Below the pieces are notes generated by a model that made no database searches, was not told the origin of the DNA, and saw only the letters and a program-made list of their open reading frames with translations. A stretch of DNA of 17,323 nt from assembly GCA_009773995.1 (NCBI GenBank), contig VSMY01000053.1:1-17323 (forward strand). The letters run 5' to 3'. The position numbers were made by a program, and so were the translations under genes. Within the stretch, counting starts at the first letter, position 1, and each line of letters begins with the position of its first letter. This stretch comes from Oscillibacter sp. (lineage in GTDB: Bacteria > Bacillota > Clostridia > Oscillospirales > Oscillospiraceae). Of this stretch, positions 1 through 8,415 are shown piece after piece.

Positions 1-286
1 CCCCCAGCCCCAGGTCGAAGGAGGTCCAGGCGTCCCCTGCGGCGGCGGCGAGGCTGTCCCGTCCCCCCGCCAGGCACCAGACGTCGGCAAAGCTGCCGAT
101 CATCGCCGCCACCCTCTGGGGCGGCTCCACTTCGAATTCCTGCCCCAAGTCGTCCGTAAAGGAGACCCGCTCCCCGGCGGCGGGTTCGATCGTTCCGGCG
201 GGCTCCGCGCTTCCGGCGGACTCCTCCGCCGCCCCGCAGGCCGGGAGAAGCAGCAGCAGGGCCAGCAAAAGGCAAAGGCGTTTCAT
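1..286 (-). CDS. ABC transporter substrate-binding lipoprotein, N-terminal part
   Basis: Read on the minus strand from the ATG at 286 and running off the left edge; 95 codons are visible. The protein begins MKRLCLLLALLLLLPACG, a lipoprotein signal with a short charged start, a long leucine core and a lipobox (LPAC) whose Cys17 would be lipidated. After a small Ala/Glu/Pro-rich linker comes FTDDLGQEFEVEPPQRVAA and then SFADVWCLAGG, the opening of periplasmic-binding-protein domains of the FepB/BtuF/TroA class that bind iron-siderophore, haem or cobalamin. It would sit on the outer face of the membrane and hand substrate to a permease encoded further left. A GGGAG-like ribosome site lies about 8 bases before the start. 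The substrate cannot be told from the part present. The family call is from pattern recognition. Confidence 0.75.
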   Translation of the reverse strand, partial: MKRLCLLLALLLLLPACGAAEESAGSAEPAGTIEPAAGERVSFTDDLGQEFEVEPPQRVAAMIGSFADVWCLAGGRDSLAAAAGDAWTSFDLGLG

Positions 287-312
287 TCGTTCTTCTCTCC
301 CCTCAAACGCCA

Positions 313-341
313 GGGGAGGCGGGCACAGGGCCCGCCTCCTC
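313..341 (-). terminator. Stem-loop between the reductase and lipoprotein genes
   Basis: A 12-base-pair GC-rich stem (one G-T wobble) with a 5-base loop lies just after the stop of the nitrite/sulfite reductase gene. It has no clear T run on either strand, so it may be a weak terminator or an mRNA-stabilising hairpin. Confidence 0.4.
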
Positions 342-357
342 TCCTGTCAAAACCGTA

Positions 358-1905
358 TCAGGCGTACTTCGCCACAATGGCGTTCAGGTCCTCCCGGCGG
401 CTCTCGGACCACTGGGCCCAGCTCTGGCCCGCGGCCGCCGCCGCTCTCCCCAGCTCCACCAGCAGGGCGGGGATATCCTTCTCCAGGATCACCGCTCCCG
501 CCTCGCCGAAGCGGGCCTCATCCAGCGCGTCGCTGCCGTCCAGGAACAGGCGGAAGGCGGGCTGGGGCTTCTTGTCCTCCAGCCGGACGCCCCCCTGGAA
601 GCCGATGGTCCCCGCCTGGTGGGCGGCGCAGCTGGAGGGACAGCCGGAGATCCGAATCCTCGGCAGAGCCCCGTCGGGAATCCCCGCCTCCCGGACCGCC
701 TGAACGGCGGCCTGGAGCAGCCCCTGGCTGTCCCGGACGCCCTGCTGGCAGACCGCGGCCCCGATACAGGCCACGCTGTATTCAAACTCCGTCTCCGCTC
801 CGTCCTCCGTAAGGGCCAGAACCTGTTCCGCCCGGCGGGCGGGGAGGTTGATGATATACAGGGTCTCATCCGGCCCCACCCGGCACTCCGCGTTGCAAAG
901 GTCCTGAATGGCGGCGTACAGCTGAGCGGGCTTTTCCACCGGCAGCAAGCCGCCGACGGGGTGGTACTTCACCGTGTACATCCCCGGCTGCTTCTGGACG
1001 ATTACTCGGGGATGCTCCAGCGTGCCCTCTCCCCCGCAGACGTCGGCCAGGGCCTCCAGCCGGGGCAGCTCCAGCCCGCCCGCCGCCTTGGCGATTTCCA
1101 CGTTCTTCAAAAACGCCTCCTTAAGCCCCTCGGGCCCCAGGGTGTCCTGCATAAAGCGGGTCCGGGCCTTGGCCCGGTTCTCATAGTTGCCGTGCTGGCA
1201 GAAGGTGTCCACCATGGCCTTGACGTAGTAAAGGACCTCTCTAGGCCGGACGGCCTCGTCCACCAGCACGCCCATGCGGTGGCCCATGGCCCCCAGGCCC
1301 CCGGCGATGCGGAGGGAGAAGGTCCCGTCCGCCTGGGCCCGGAAGCCCATGTCCCGGAAAGCGCTGTGGACGGAGTCGTCCACCCCGTTGGAAAAGGCGA
1401 TTTTCAGCTTCCGGGGCATGTGAATCTCCCGGCAGACGGACAGCAGATAGTCCGTCACCGCCGCCGCGTAGGGGGACGGGTCGAAGGACTCCCCCTCCTG
1501 CACGCCGGAGAGGGGGCTGCACATAACGTTCCGGGGGTTGTCCCCGCCGCCGCCCCGGCAGAGAATGCCCGCCTCCATGGCCTCTTCTAGAATGGCGGGA
1601 ACCTGTTCCGCCGCCAGGTCGTGGAGCTGCACCGTCTCGCAGGTGGTGAGCTTCATCCGCTGAACACCGTATTTCTCCACCGTGTCCGCCAGGAATTTCA
1701 GGCGCTCCGCCGTCAGCCGCCCGGCGGGCAGCCGCAGCCGGAGCATGTGCTTCGCCGGGTCCCTCTGGGCATAGCTGCCCATGCCGCCGGAACAGCCCTT
1801 GTAGTCTTTCCGGTCAATTTTGCCCTCCTGGAAATCCCGGATCTTCCCGGAGAAGGTCTCGATCTCCTCCCGGTAGGTCTGGAGCCACTTCTGATCCATT
1901 GTCAT
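358..1905 (-). CDS. Nitrite/sulfite reductase (siroheme, 4Fe-4S)
   Basis: This 515-residue protein is a cytoplasmic six-electron reductase of the siroheme family, reducing nitrite to ammonia or sulfite to sulfide with a ferredoxin-like donor. It has the two-repeat layout of the family: an N-terminal ferredoxin-like half domain (about residues 50-115, containing KLTTCETVQLHDL) and a C-terminal half carrying the cluster ligands. The ligands are visible as Cys380-x5-Cys386 (CIGAAVC) and Cys422-x3-Cys426 (SGCPSSC). The length is normal for the single-subunit ferredoxin-type enzyme. No NADPH/flavin partner is encoded next to it. The start at 1905 (MTMDQK) is chosen because an AAGGCGG-like ribosome site lies about 6 bases upstream; an alternative ATG is 2 codons later. 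Nitrite versus sulfite as the true substrate cannot be decided here. Confidence 0.88.
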   Translation of the reverse strand: MTMDQKWLQTYREEIETFSGKIRDFQEGKIDRKDYKGCSGGMGSYAQRDPAKHMLRLRLPAGRLTAERLKFLADTVEKYGVQRMKLTTCETVQLHDLAAEQVPAILEEAMEAGILCRGGGGDNPRNVMCSPLSGVQEGESFDPSPYAAAVTDYLLSVCREIHMPRKLKIAFSNGVDDSVHSAFRDMGFRAQADGTFSLRIAGGLGAMGHRMGVLVDEAVRPREVLYYVKAMVDTFCQHGNYENRAKARTRFMQDTLGPEGLKEAFLKNVEIAKAAGGLELPRLEALADVCGGEGTLEHPRVIVQKQPGMYTVKYHPVGGLLPVEKPAQLYAAIQDLCNAECRVGPDETLYIINLPARRAEQVLALTEDGAETEFEYSVACIGAAVCQQGVRDSQGLLQAAVQAVREAGIPDGALPRIRISGCPSSCAAHQAGTIGFQGGVRLEDKKPQPAFRLFLDGSDALDEARFGEAGAVILEKDIPALLVELGRAAAAAGQSWAQWSESRREDLNAIVAKYA

Positions 1906-1961
1906 ACACCGCCTTCTCTCAAGCCGTCCGCCCCTGCGGGCGGAACATCATGATGGAGATT

Positions 1962-1991
1962 ATTTTACCACAGGGACGGGCCGGACCGCAA
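1962..1991 (-). promoter_or_regulatory. Promoter of the nitrite/sulfite reductase gene
   Basis: On the minus strand TTGCGG (1986-1991) is followed after 18 bases by TAAAAT (1962-1967) preceded by TGG, an extended -10. The predicted transcript has about 50 bases of leader that contain a small CCGCCC/GGGCGG hairpin at 1928-1943. Confidence 0.55.
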
Positions 1992-2008
1992 TCCCCTATT
2001 TCAGGTTT

Positions 2009-2434
2009 TCAAGGCAGATCCTCAGGTTCCAGAAGCCGGAAGCCGTTCTCCGCCAGCAGCTTGGCAAAAACGCCCTGTCCGCCGACCCTCCGGCCGCTGA
2101 ATGTGCCGTCATAAACCTGCCGCACGCCGCAGCTGGGACTCCTGGGCTGGAGCACGGCCAGCTCCGCGCCCTCCCGCCGGGCGGCCTCCAGGGCCAGGAC
2201 CGCCCCCCGGCGAAATTCCCCGTCCACATTCCGCCCGTCCCTGTCCGTCACCGTGCCGTCCACAATCTCCGCCGGAGTCCGGGGCGTGGGCAGGCCCCCC
2301 AGCTGTTCCGGGCAGACGGGCACGGCCTCATGGCCTTCTCTTTTCAGCCAGCTCAGCAGGCCGGGACACAGGTTGTTTCCGCCGCTGTACTTGCAGTTCT
2401 CCCCCAGGAGGCACGCGCTGACCAGCACCTTCAT
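2009..2434 (-). CDS. DUF523 family protein
   Basis: This 141-residue protein has the full DUF523 pattern: an N-terminal VSACLLGENCKYSGG, then CPEQLGGLPTPRTPAE near residue 45, and SPSCGVRQVYDG near residue 105. The family is small, cytoplasmic and rich in conserved cysteines (here in CLLGENC, CPE and PSCG), which hints at metal or thiol chemistry, but its function is not established. The ATG at 2434 overlaps the stop of the upstream AAA ATPase gene as ATGA, so the two are almost certainly co-translated. No terminator is evident between this stop and the reductase promoter that follows. Confidence 0.88.
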   Translation of the reverse strand: MKVLVSACLLGENCKYSGGNNLCPGLLSWLKREGHEAVPVCPEQLGGLPTPRTPAEIVDGTVTDRDGRNVDGEFRRGAVLALEAARREGAELAVLQPRSPSCGVRQVYDGTFSGRRVGGQGVFAKLLAENGFRLLEPEDLP

Positions 2435-3735
2435 TCCGCCAGGCCCTCCAGGTAGTGGACGAACTGCTGGGCCGTCCGGCCGGAGAAGCCCCCGTGGCGG
2501 ACCTCCCAGGCGTTGGCCTTGACCATCAGCTCCTTCTCGTCCATCTGAATCCCCTGCCGCTCCGCCAGGGCCTTGACGATGGCCTGGAACTCCTTGGGGC
2601 TGGGGGCGTTGTAGTTGATGGTGACGCCGAACCGGGCCGCCAGGGACAGCTTCTCCTCCATGGTGTCGGAGCGGTGGATGTCCCCGTGGTGTTCCATGTC
2701 CTGCCGGTCGTTCCAGGTCTCCCGGACAAGATGGCGGCGGTTGGAGGTGGCGTAGATGAGGACGTTCTCCGGCCTCGTCTCCACGCCGCCCTCGATGACG
2801 GCCTTGAGGAACTTGTACTCCACCTCGTTTTCCTCGAAGCTCAGATCGTCGATGAAAATGATGAAGCGGTAATTCCGATTCTTGATTTCCGCCAGGATGC
2901 GGGAGAGCTCCCCGAACTGGTGCTTGTAGATCTCGATCATGCGGAGCCCCCGGTCGTAATACTCGTTGATGAGGGCTTTCACGCTGGTGGATTTTCCCGT
3001 GCCCGCGTCCCCGTAGAGAAGCACGTTGTTGGCGTGCTTCCCCGCCAGGAAGGACTCGGTATTCCGGCGGAGCTCCGTCTTCTGCCGCTCGTAGCCCAGG
3101 AGGTCCTCCAGCCGCACGCCGTCCACGTTGCTGATGGGCAGGAACTCCAGTCCCGTCTCCCCCCGCCGGATGCGGAAAGCCCGGTTCATGGCGAAGACGC
3201 CGTAGCCGTACTGCCGATAGTAGTCTGTCACCAGGCGGAACATCTCATGCCCGTTTTCCGCCTCCGACAGAGATTTGCGCAGGGCCCGCACCTGGGCGCT
3301 GACGTCCCGGTTATAGGTCCGCTCCCGCTTGGGAATGGCGCGGTAGTTGGTGAGGATGGAGAAGCAGTCCGTCAGCAGGTACTGCTCCAGCTCGGAAAAA
3401 TCGTAGTGGAAGAGCTGATGGAAGACGGCGAAGTCGTTTTCCGCGAAGCGGTTCACGCTGCCGCCCTCCACGGCCCCCGTCCGCTCGCAGGTCCGGGTAA
3501 AGGAGTTGTCGTTGGTCATGAGGACCCAGGTGAGATAGCACTGCCAGAGGTTCTCATCGAAGCCGCAGACGGTGGAGAGGTCCAGGATGCGCTTGACCTC
3601 CGCGTTGGTCCGCTGGAGCAGGGGCTCCTTGGCGCCGCCGTTCTTGCAGTCCCGGATGATGTCCGCCAGGCGGACCAAAATGCTCTCGGACCCTAAGTCG
3701 CTGTAGAGGATGAGGTGGGGAAGGATACGGTTCAT
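2431..3735 (-). CDS. DUF815 family AAA ATPase
   Basis: This is a 434-residue P-loop ATPase. The Walker A motif is GDAGTGKST (residues 242-250) and the Walker B is FIIFIDDLSF (291-300). It is followed by the DUF815 stretch YKFLKAVIEGG and then ATSNRRHLV, a sensor-1-like region. The N-terminal ~200 residues are an all-helical family-specific domain. The open frame extends upstream into ilvC sequence, but I place the start at 3735 (MNRILPHLIL) because AAAGGA sits 8 bases before that ATG and family members begin this way. DUF815 proteins resemble AAA+ chaperone-like ATPases and have no settled role. It overlaps the DUF523 start by 4 bases. It lies 21 bases past a strong terminator-like hairpin, so its promoter may be inside ilvC or it may depend on read-through. 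Confidence 0.9.
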   Translation of the reverse strand: MNRILPHLILYSDLGSESILVRLADIIRDCKNGGAKEPLLQRTNAEVKRILDLSTVCGFDENLWQCYLTWVLMTNDNSFTRTCERTGAVEGGSVNRFAENDFAVFHQLFHYDFSELEQYLLTDCFSILTNYRAIPKRERTYNRDVSAQVRALRKSLSEAENGHEMFRLVTDYYRQYGYGVFAMNRAFRIRRGETGLEFLPISNVDGVRLEDLLGYERQKTELRRNTESFLAGKHANNVLLYGDAGTGKSTSVKALINEYYDRGLRMIEIYKHQFGELSRILAEIKNRNYRFIIFIDDLSFEENEVEYKFLKAVIEGGVETRPENVLIYATSNRRHLVRETWNDRQDMEHHGDIHRSDTMEEKLSLAARFGVTINYNAPSPKEFQAIVKALAERQGIQMDEKELMVKANAWEVRHGGFSGRTAQQFVHYLEGLAE

Positions 3736-3756
3736 GGTGTCAGTCCTTTCTTGCCG

Positions 3757-3787
3757 AAAAGCCGCCGTCTCCAGGGAGGCGGCGGCT
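3757..3787 (-). terminator. Terminator after ilvC
   Basis: On the minus strand an AGCCGCCG...CGGCGGCT stem (3760-3767 with 3780-3787) has a 12-base loop that can itself pair CTCC/GGAG, and TTTTC follows. It closes the branched-chain amino-acid operon. Confidence 0.75.
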
Positions 3788-3800
3788 CTTGCGCGCGGAA

Positions 3801-4800
<1,000 letters not shown>

Positions 4801-4820
<20 letters not shown>

Positions 4821-5367
4821 ATTCGTATTCCTCCTTCAGTTTGCTCTCGTCATATATTGTGCTCCGCCCTCTCTCGATGGCGATAGTACCGGTTTTCGCG
4901 ATTTCCAAAATGCCGAAGTCCTCCAGCATCTGAATCAGGGCGGCGTTCTTGCTCTGGGAGCCGAAGACCCACACGGTCAGGGATTCCTTATCCACGTCAA
5001 TGATGTGTCCCCGGAAGATGTTGGTCATCTGGATGATCTCGTCCCGGGTGCCGTGGTCCGCCGCTTGGACCTTGATGAGGGCGATCTCCCGGCGGATGCA
5101 GCTCTCCTCGTCGAAGATCTTCACCGCCTGAACCCCCAGGATGCGGCGGCACTGGGTGGCCAGCTGGTTGGCCACCAGCTCGTCCGCCATCAGCTCGATG
5201 GAGATGCGGGCGGTATGGGGCCGGTCCGTGGCCCCGGAGACGATGGACTCAATGTTGTAGCCCTTCCGGGAGAAGAGCCGGGCCACCTGGCTCAGGATGC
5301 CGGGGGTGTCCTCCGTCAGGATGCAGAGGGTGTAGAGCTTCTTCTCCGTGTCCCATTGCTTTCTCAT
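4801..5367 (-). CDS. ilvN: Acetolactate synthase small (regulatory) subunit, canonical copy
   Basis: This 188-residue regulatory subunit activates the large subunit and carries valine feedback control. The N-terminal ACT domain is clear: LCILTEDTPGILSQVARLFS (about residues 14-33) with GYNIESIVSG next. A second ferredoxin-like domain follows from about residue 95 (IALIKVQA). The protein is longer than the other small subunit in this operon by a basic, charged tail (KLKEEYEYGKNVL). Its ATG overlaps the stop of the upstream large-subunit gene as ATGA, which fits equal production of the two subunits, and its 3' end overlaps ilvC. Confidence 0.95.
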
Positions 5368-7082
5368 GACTCTCCTCCTTCGCTCAGCAGGAAATCCGTA
5401 ATCTCGGACCCGGAGGCCACCATGGGACGGACCATCTCGTCGATGTCCAGCTTACAGTCGATGACCGCCGGCTCCCTGGTCCCCAGGGCCTGGGCCAGGG
5501 CCTTCTCCATGTCCTCCCGGCTCTCCACCCGGAAGCCCCGGATGCCGTATGCCTCCGCCAGCTTCACGAAGTCCGGCCCCCGGTCCAGGGTGGTCTCGGA
5601 GTAGCGTCCTCCGTAAATCAAGCTCTGCCACTGGCGGACCATGCCCAACGTGCCGTTGTTGAAAACCACGGTGATGATGGGCAGCCCATAGTGCTGGACC
5701 GTGGCCAGCTCGTGGCAGTTCATGCGGAAGCACCCGTCCCCGGTGATGTGGAACACCCGTTTCTCCGGGAAGGCCGTCTGGGCCCCGATGGCGGCCCCCA
5801 GGCCGAAGCCCATGGTGCCGAAGCCGCCGGAGGTCAGCATCTGGCCGGGATACTGGAAGTGGAGGTATTTAATGGCCCACATCTGATGCTGGCCCACGTC
5901 GGTTGCCACCACGGCGTCCTCGGGCATCTGGACCCGGATGGTCTCCAGCACCTGCTGGGGGGTCAGGTGGTCGCTGTCCTCGGCCACCGACGGAGCCCGG
6001 AGGGGCAGGATATGGGCCTTCCAATCGCTGTGGTCGTACCGGGGCAGCTTTTCGTTCAGCATGGCCAGCACCCGCCGGGCGGAGCCGATGATGTGGTGGT
6101 CCGTCAGGACGTTTTTGTCAATCTCCGCCCGGTCGATGTCGATTTGGCAGATCTGCGCCTGCCGGGCGAACGTCGCCGGGTTCAGGGCCACCCGGTCGGA
6201 GAAGCGGCAGCCCACGGCGATGAGCAGGTCGCACTCGTCACAGGCGGTGTTGGAGGCCTTGGACCCATGCATGCCGATCATACCCGTGGTCAGGGGGTGG
6301 CTGCCGGAGAAGCCGCCGCCGCCCATGAGGCTGATGGCCACCGGCGCGTCCAGCTTCTCGGCGAACTCCTTGAACTCCTTGTCCGCCCGGCCCAGCACCA
6401 CGCCGCCGCCGCAGATGACGAAGGGCCGCCGGGCCTGGGCAATCATGTCCAGGAGGATGTCCACGTCCCCCTGGTTCGGCGTGGGCTTTTTCAGCTCGTG
6501 GTCCCGGTTCAGCTCCCGCATCCCGGCACAGCCCCGGTTTTCCCGCCAGGGGACAAACTCATATTCAATTTCCACGCCGGGGAAGGTCACGTCCTTCAAG
6601 AAGTCGATGAGCACCGGCCCCGGCCGCCCGCTGGCGGCCACGGCGAAGGCCTGGCGCATGACGGCGGGAATCGTGTTCGCGTCCCGGACCAGGAAGGTGG
6701 CCTTTGTAATGGGCATGGCGATGCCGGTGATGTCCACTTCCTGGAAGGCGTCCTTGCCCAAGGTGGCCTCGGTGACGTTGCAGGTGAGGAAGACCACCGG
6801 GGAGGAATCCAGGTACGCCGTGGCGATGCCGGTGGTCAGGTTCGTGGCCCCGGGGCCGGAGGTGGCGAAGCACACCCCGACTTTTCCCGTAGACCGGGCG
6901 TAGCCGTCCGCCGCGTGGGCCGCCCCCTGCTCGTGGGCGGTCAATACGTGGTGAATCTTGTCCTTGTAACGGTACAGCTCATCATAGACATTTAAGATGG
7001 TGCCGCCGGGGTAGCCGAAGACGGTGTCCACCTCCTGCTCCAAAAGGCATTCCATGATGGCCGCGGTCGCTCTGATTTTCAT
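5364..7082 (-). CDS. ilvB: Acetolactate synthase large (catalytic) subunit, canonical copy
   Basis: This is a 572-residue ThDP enzyme that condenses pyruvate with pyruvate or 2-oxobutyrate. It shows the catalytic glutamate Glu51 (AHEQGAAHAADGYAR), SGPGATNL, AFQEVDITG, SGRPGPVLID, and the ThDP-Mg motif GDGCF...FNN (Asp449 to Asn476). Directly after comes GMVRQWQ with Trp485, the residue known from the E. coli and yeast enzymes to favour 2-oxobutyrate and to bind sulfonylurea herbicides. This copy therefore looks fit for both valine/leucine and isoleucine synthesis. The start at 7082 has a GAGG ribosome site; the gap to the cytidine deaminase stop is 18 bases, so it is part of the same operon. 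Confidence 0.96.
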   Translation of the reverse strand: MKIRATAAIMECLLEQEVDTVFGYPGGTILNVYDELYRYKDKIHHVLTAHEQGAAHAADGYARSTGKVGVCFATSGPGATNLTTGIATAYLDSSPVVFLTCNVTEATLGKDAFQEVDITGIAMPITKATFLVRDANTIPAVMRQAFAVAASGRPGPVLIDFLKDVTFPGVEIEYEFVPWRENRGCAGMRELNRDHELKKPTPNQGDVDILLDMIAQARRPFVICGGGVVLGRADKEFKEFAEKLDAPVAISLMGGGGFSGSHPLTTGMIGMHGSKASNTACDECDLLIAVGCRFSDRVALNPATFARQAQICQIDIDRAEIDKNVLTDHHIIGSARRVLAMLNEKLPRYDHSDWKAHILPLRAPSVAEDSDHLTPQQVLETIRVQMPEDAVVATDVGQHQMWAIKYLHFQYPGQMLTSGGFGTMGFGLGAAIGAQTAFPEKRVFHITGDGCFRMNCHELATVQHYGLPIITVVFNNGTLGMVRQWQSLIYGGRYSETTLDRGPDFVKLAEAYGIRGFRVESREDMEKALAQALGTREPAVIDCKLDIDEMVRPMVASGSEITDFLLSEGGES

Positions 7083-7100
7083 TCTGCCGCCTCTTTTCCT

Positions 7101-7547
7101 TTAAGTTTCATAGCGGACCATCCCCCACCAGTCCGGCAGGAGGGTCCCCAGGCGCACGGTCTCCCGGGTCTCGTAGTCCACCAGGATTTCCATGTCTCTG
7201 TTTTGGACGTTCAGCTGCATGAAAAACTCCCGGCACGCGCCGCAGGGCATCCCGCTCCCCCCTCCGAAGGGGGGCCGGTCCCGGAAGACGATCAGCCGCT
7301 TCACCCGCGTCTGTCCGCTTTGCAGGTACATGTTCAGCGCCGCCGTCCGCTCCGCGCACAGGTCCATGACGCCGCAGCAGCTCTCGATGCAAAAGCCGGT
7401 GTAAATCTCCCCGTTCCCGCTCTCCAGGGCGCAGACCACATGATGGGCCTGGATAAACGGCGATACGTCCTCCGGGTGGTACTGCGCCCGGGCCTTCTCA
7501 TACAAGGTCTCCCAGATATCCACGGCAGCCGCCTCCTCAGTGGTCAT
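7101..7547 (-). CDS. Cytidine deaminase family protein
   Basis: This 148-residue protein is a small zinc-dependent nucleoside deaminase. It has the CAE motif (Cys64-Ala65-Glu66 in DLCAERTAALNM) with the proton-shuttling glutamate, and the PCGAC motif (Cys102 and Cys105) that completes the zinc site. The family converts cytidine or deoxycytidine to uridine; close relatives act on blasticidin S. The N-terminus is longer than a typical 130-residue cytidine deaminase and begins with an acidic helix. I start it at 7547, where the ATG overlaps the stop of the GIY-YIG gene (ATGA). The frame is open further upstream but there it lies inside the other gene. Sitting in the ilv operon is odd; the exact substrate is not shown. 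Confidence 0.87.
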   Translation of the reverse strand: MTTEEAAAVDIWETLYEKARAQYHPEDVSPFIQAHHVVCALESGNGEIYTGFCIESCCGVMDLCAERTAALNMYLQSGQTRVKRLIVFRDRPPFGGGSGMPCGACREFFMQLNVQNRDMEILVDYETRETVRLGTLLPDWWGMVRYET

Positions 7548-7888
7548 TTCCAAATCTTCACGGCCTTGGGGTCCTCCGCCAGGCACAGCTCCCGCAGGGT
7601 CTCCAGCTCCTCGCCGTGGTCCTCCAGCGGGTCCTCGTAGTCCAGCACGGCGGCCACGGAGAATTCGAAGCCCTCCTCGCCGTACTGCTTCCAAAGCTCC
7701 TGCAACCGCTTGTTGGGGTGCAGCCCCCCGGAGAGCTTGGCCCGGACGCTGTTAAACGCCGCCTTCGTGTCCTTGGCGGTTCCCAGGAAGGACTCGCCCG
7801 TCTCCTTACAGCGGAGGGAGATGACGCCCATCTCCGGGCGGCGGTTCTTCCACTCCTCCGTCAGGACTTTTCTCTGCGCTTTATCCAT
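7544..7888 (-). CDS. GIY-YIG-like small protein
   Basis: A 114-residue protein that resembles the GIY-YIG nuclease fold of the small stand-alone type seen in Firmicutes. The segment MGVISLRCKETGESFLGTA (residues 20-38) aligns with the GIY...YIG hairpin, then NSVRAKLSGGLHPNKRLQELW looks like the arginine helix and its follow-up, and YGEEGFEFSVAAVL like the third strand. The usual tyrosines are replaced (GVI and FLG), so nuclease activity may be weak or lost. It lies 23 bases after the divergent ilv small subunit and is coupled by ATGA to the cytidine deaminase. Its role is unknown; the fold call rests on motif similarity only. Confidence 0.68.
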   Translation of the reverse strand: MDKAQRKVLTEEWKNRRPEMGVISLRCKETGESFLGTAKDTKAAFNSVRAKLSGGLHPNKRLQELWKQYGEEGFEFSVAAVLDYEDPLEDHGEELETLRELCLAEDPKAVKIWK

Positions 7889-7911
7889 ATCGTTTTGACT
7901 CCGTATTCTCG

Positions 7912-8397
7912 TTAGATTTTTCCCCCGCCCTTCTGGAGGGCGATAACGCCCGTCCGGGCGACTTCTAAAATGTTAAAGGGCCGCATCATGTCCTCGAACA
8001 CGTCCACCCGGTCCGGGGTGTCGGAGATCTCCAGGGTCATGGAGGTGGGGGAAATGTCCGCCGCCTTGGCCCCGCAGATATTGCAGATGGTCATGATGTG
8101 TTCCCGGTTGTTTTTGTTGGCGCTGACTTTGATCAGCATCAGCTCCCGGCCAATTTTGCTCCCCTCGTCCAGGGTCCGGACCTTGATGACCTCCACCAGC
8201 TTGTTGAGCTGTTTTTCCACCTGCTCCACCACGCTGTTCCCGTTGTCCACGATGATGGTCATCCGGGAGAGGGAGGGGTCGTCCGTCACCCCCACGGCCA
8301 GGGAGTCGATGTTGAAGGCCCGGCGGGAGAAGAGGCTGGCCACCCGGTTCAAAACGCCCGCCCGGTTCTCCACCAAAATGGAAATCGTCTGTTTCAT
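7912..8397 (-). CDS. Acetolactate synthase small subunit, second copy
   Basis: This 161-residue ACT-domain protein is the regulatory partner of the large subunit just upstream. It starts MKQTISILVENRAGVLNRVA, the valine-binding ACT strand and helix with the typical N-R-A-G-V-L signature, then FNIDSLAVGVTDDP. The C-terminal domain begins near ELMLIKVSA and ends with EVARTGVIALQKG. The length matches the IlvH/IlvN standard of about 160. GGAGG is placed 8 bases before the ATG, and the gap to the large-subunit stop is 18 bases. Sequence differs strongly from the 188-residue small subunit in the same operon, so this is an old paralogue and not a recent duplication. Confidence 0.95.
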   Translation of the reverse strand: MKQTISILVENRAGVLNRVASLFSRRAFNIDSLAVGVTDDPSLSRMTIIVDNGNSVVEQVEKQLNKLVEVIKVRTLDEGSKIGRELMLIKVSANKNNREHIMTICNICGAKAADISPTSMTLEISDTPDRVDVFEDMMRPFNILEVARTGVIALQKGGGKI

Positions 8398-8415
8398 CCT
8401 TCCGTCCTCCCTTCT

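Noticed and set aside
2455..3696. Long plus-strand open frame of over 400 codons opposite the AAA ATPase gene
   Set aside because: It is a GC-rich antisense shadow: low-complexity composition, no ribosome site, no family motifs, and the minus strand holds a full DUF815 protein.
7548..7694. N-terminal extension of the cytidine deaminase frame
   Set aside because: It lies wholly inside the GIY-YIG gene in another frame and reads as an Arg/Gly-rich shadow; the ATGA overlap gives the natural start.
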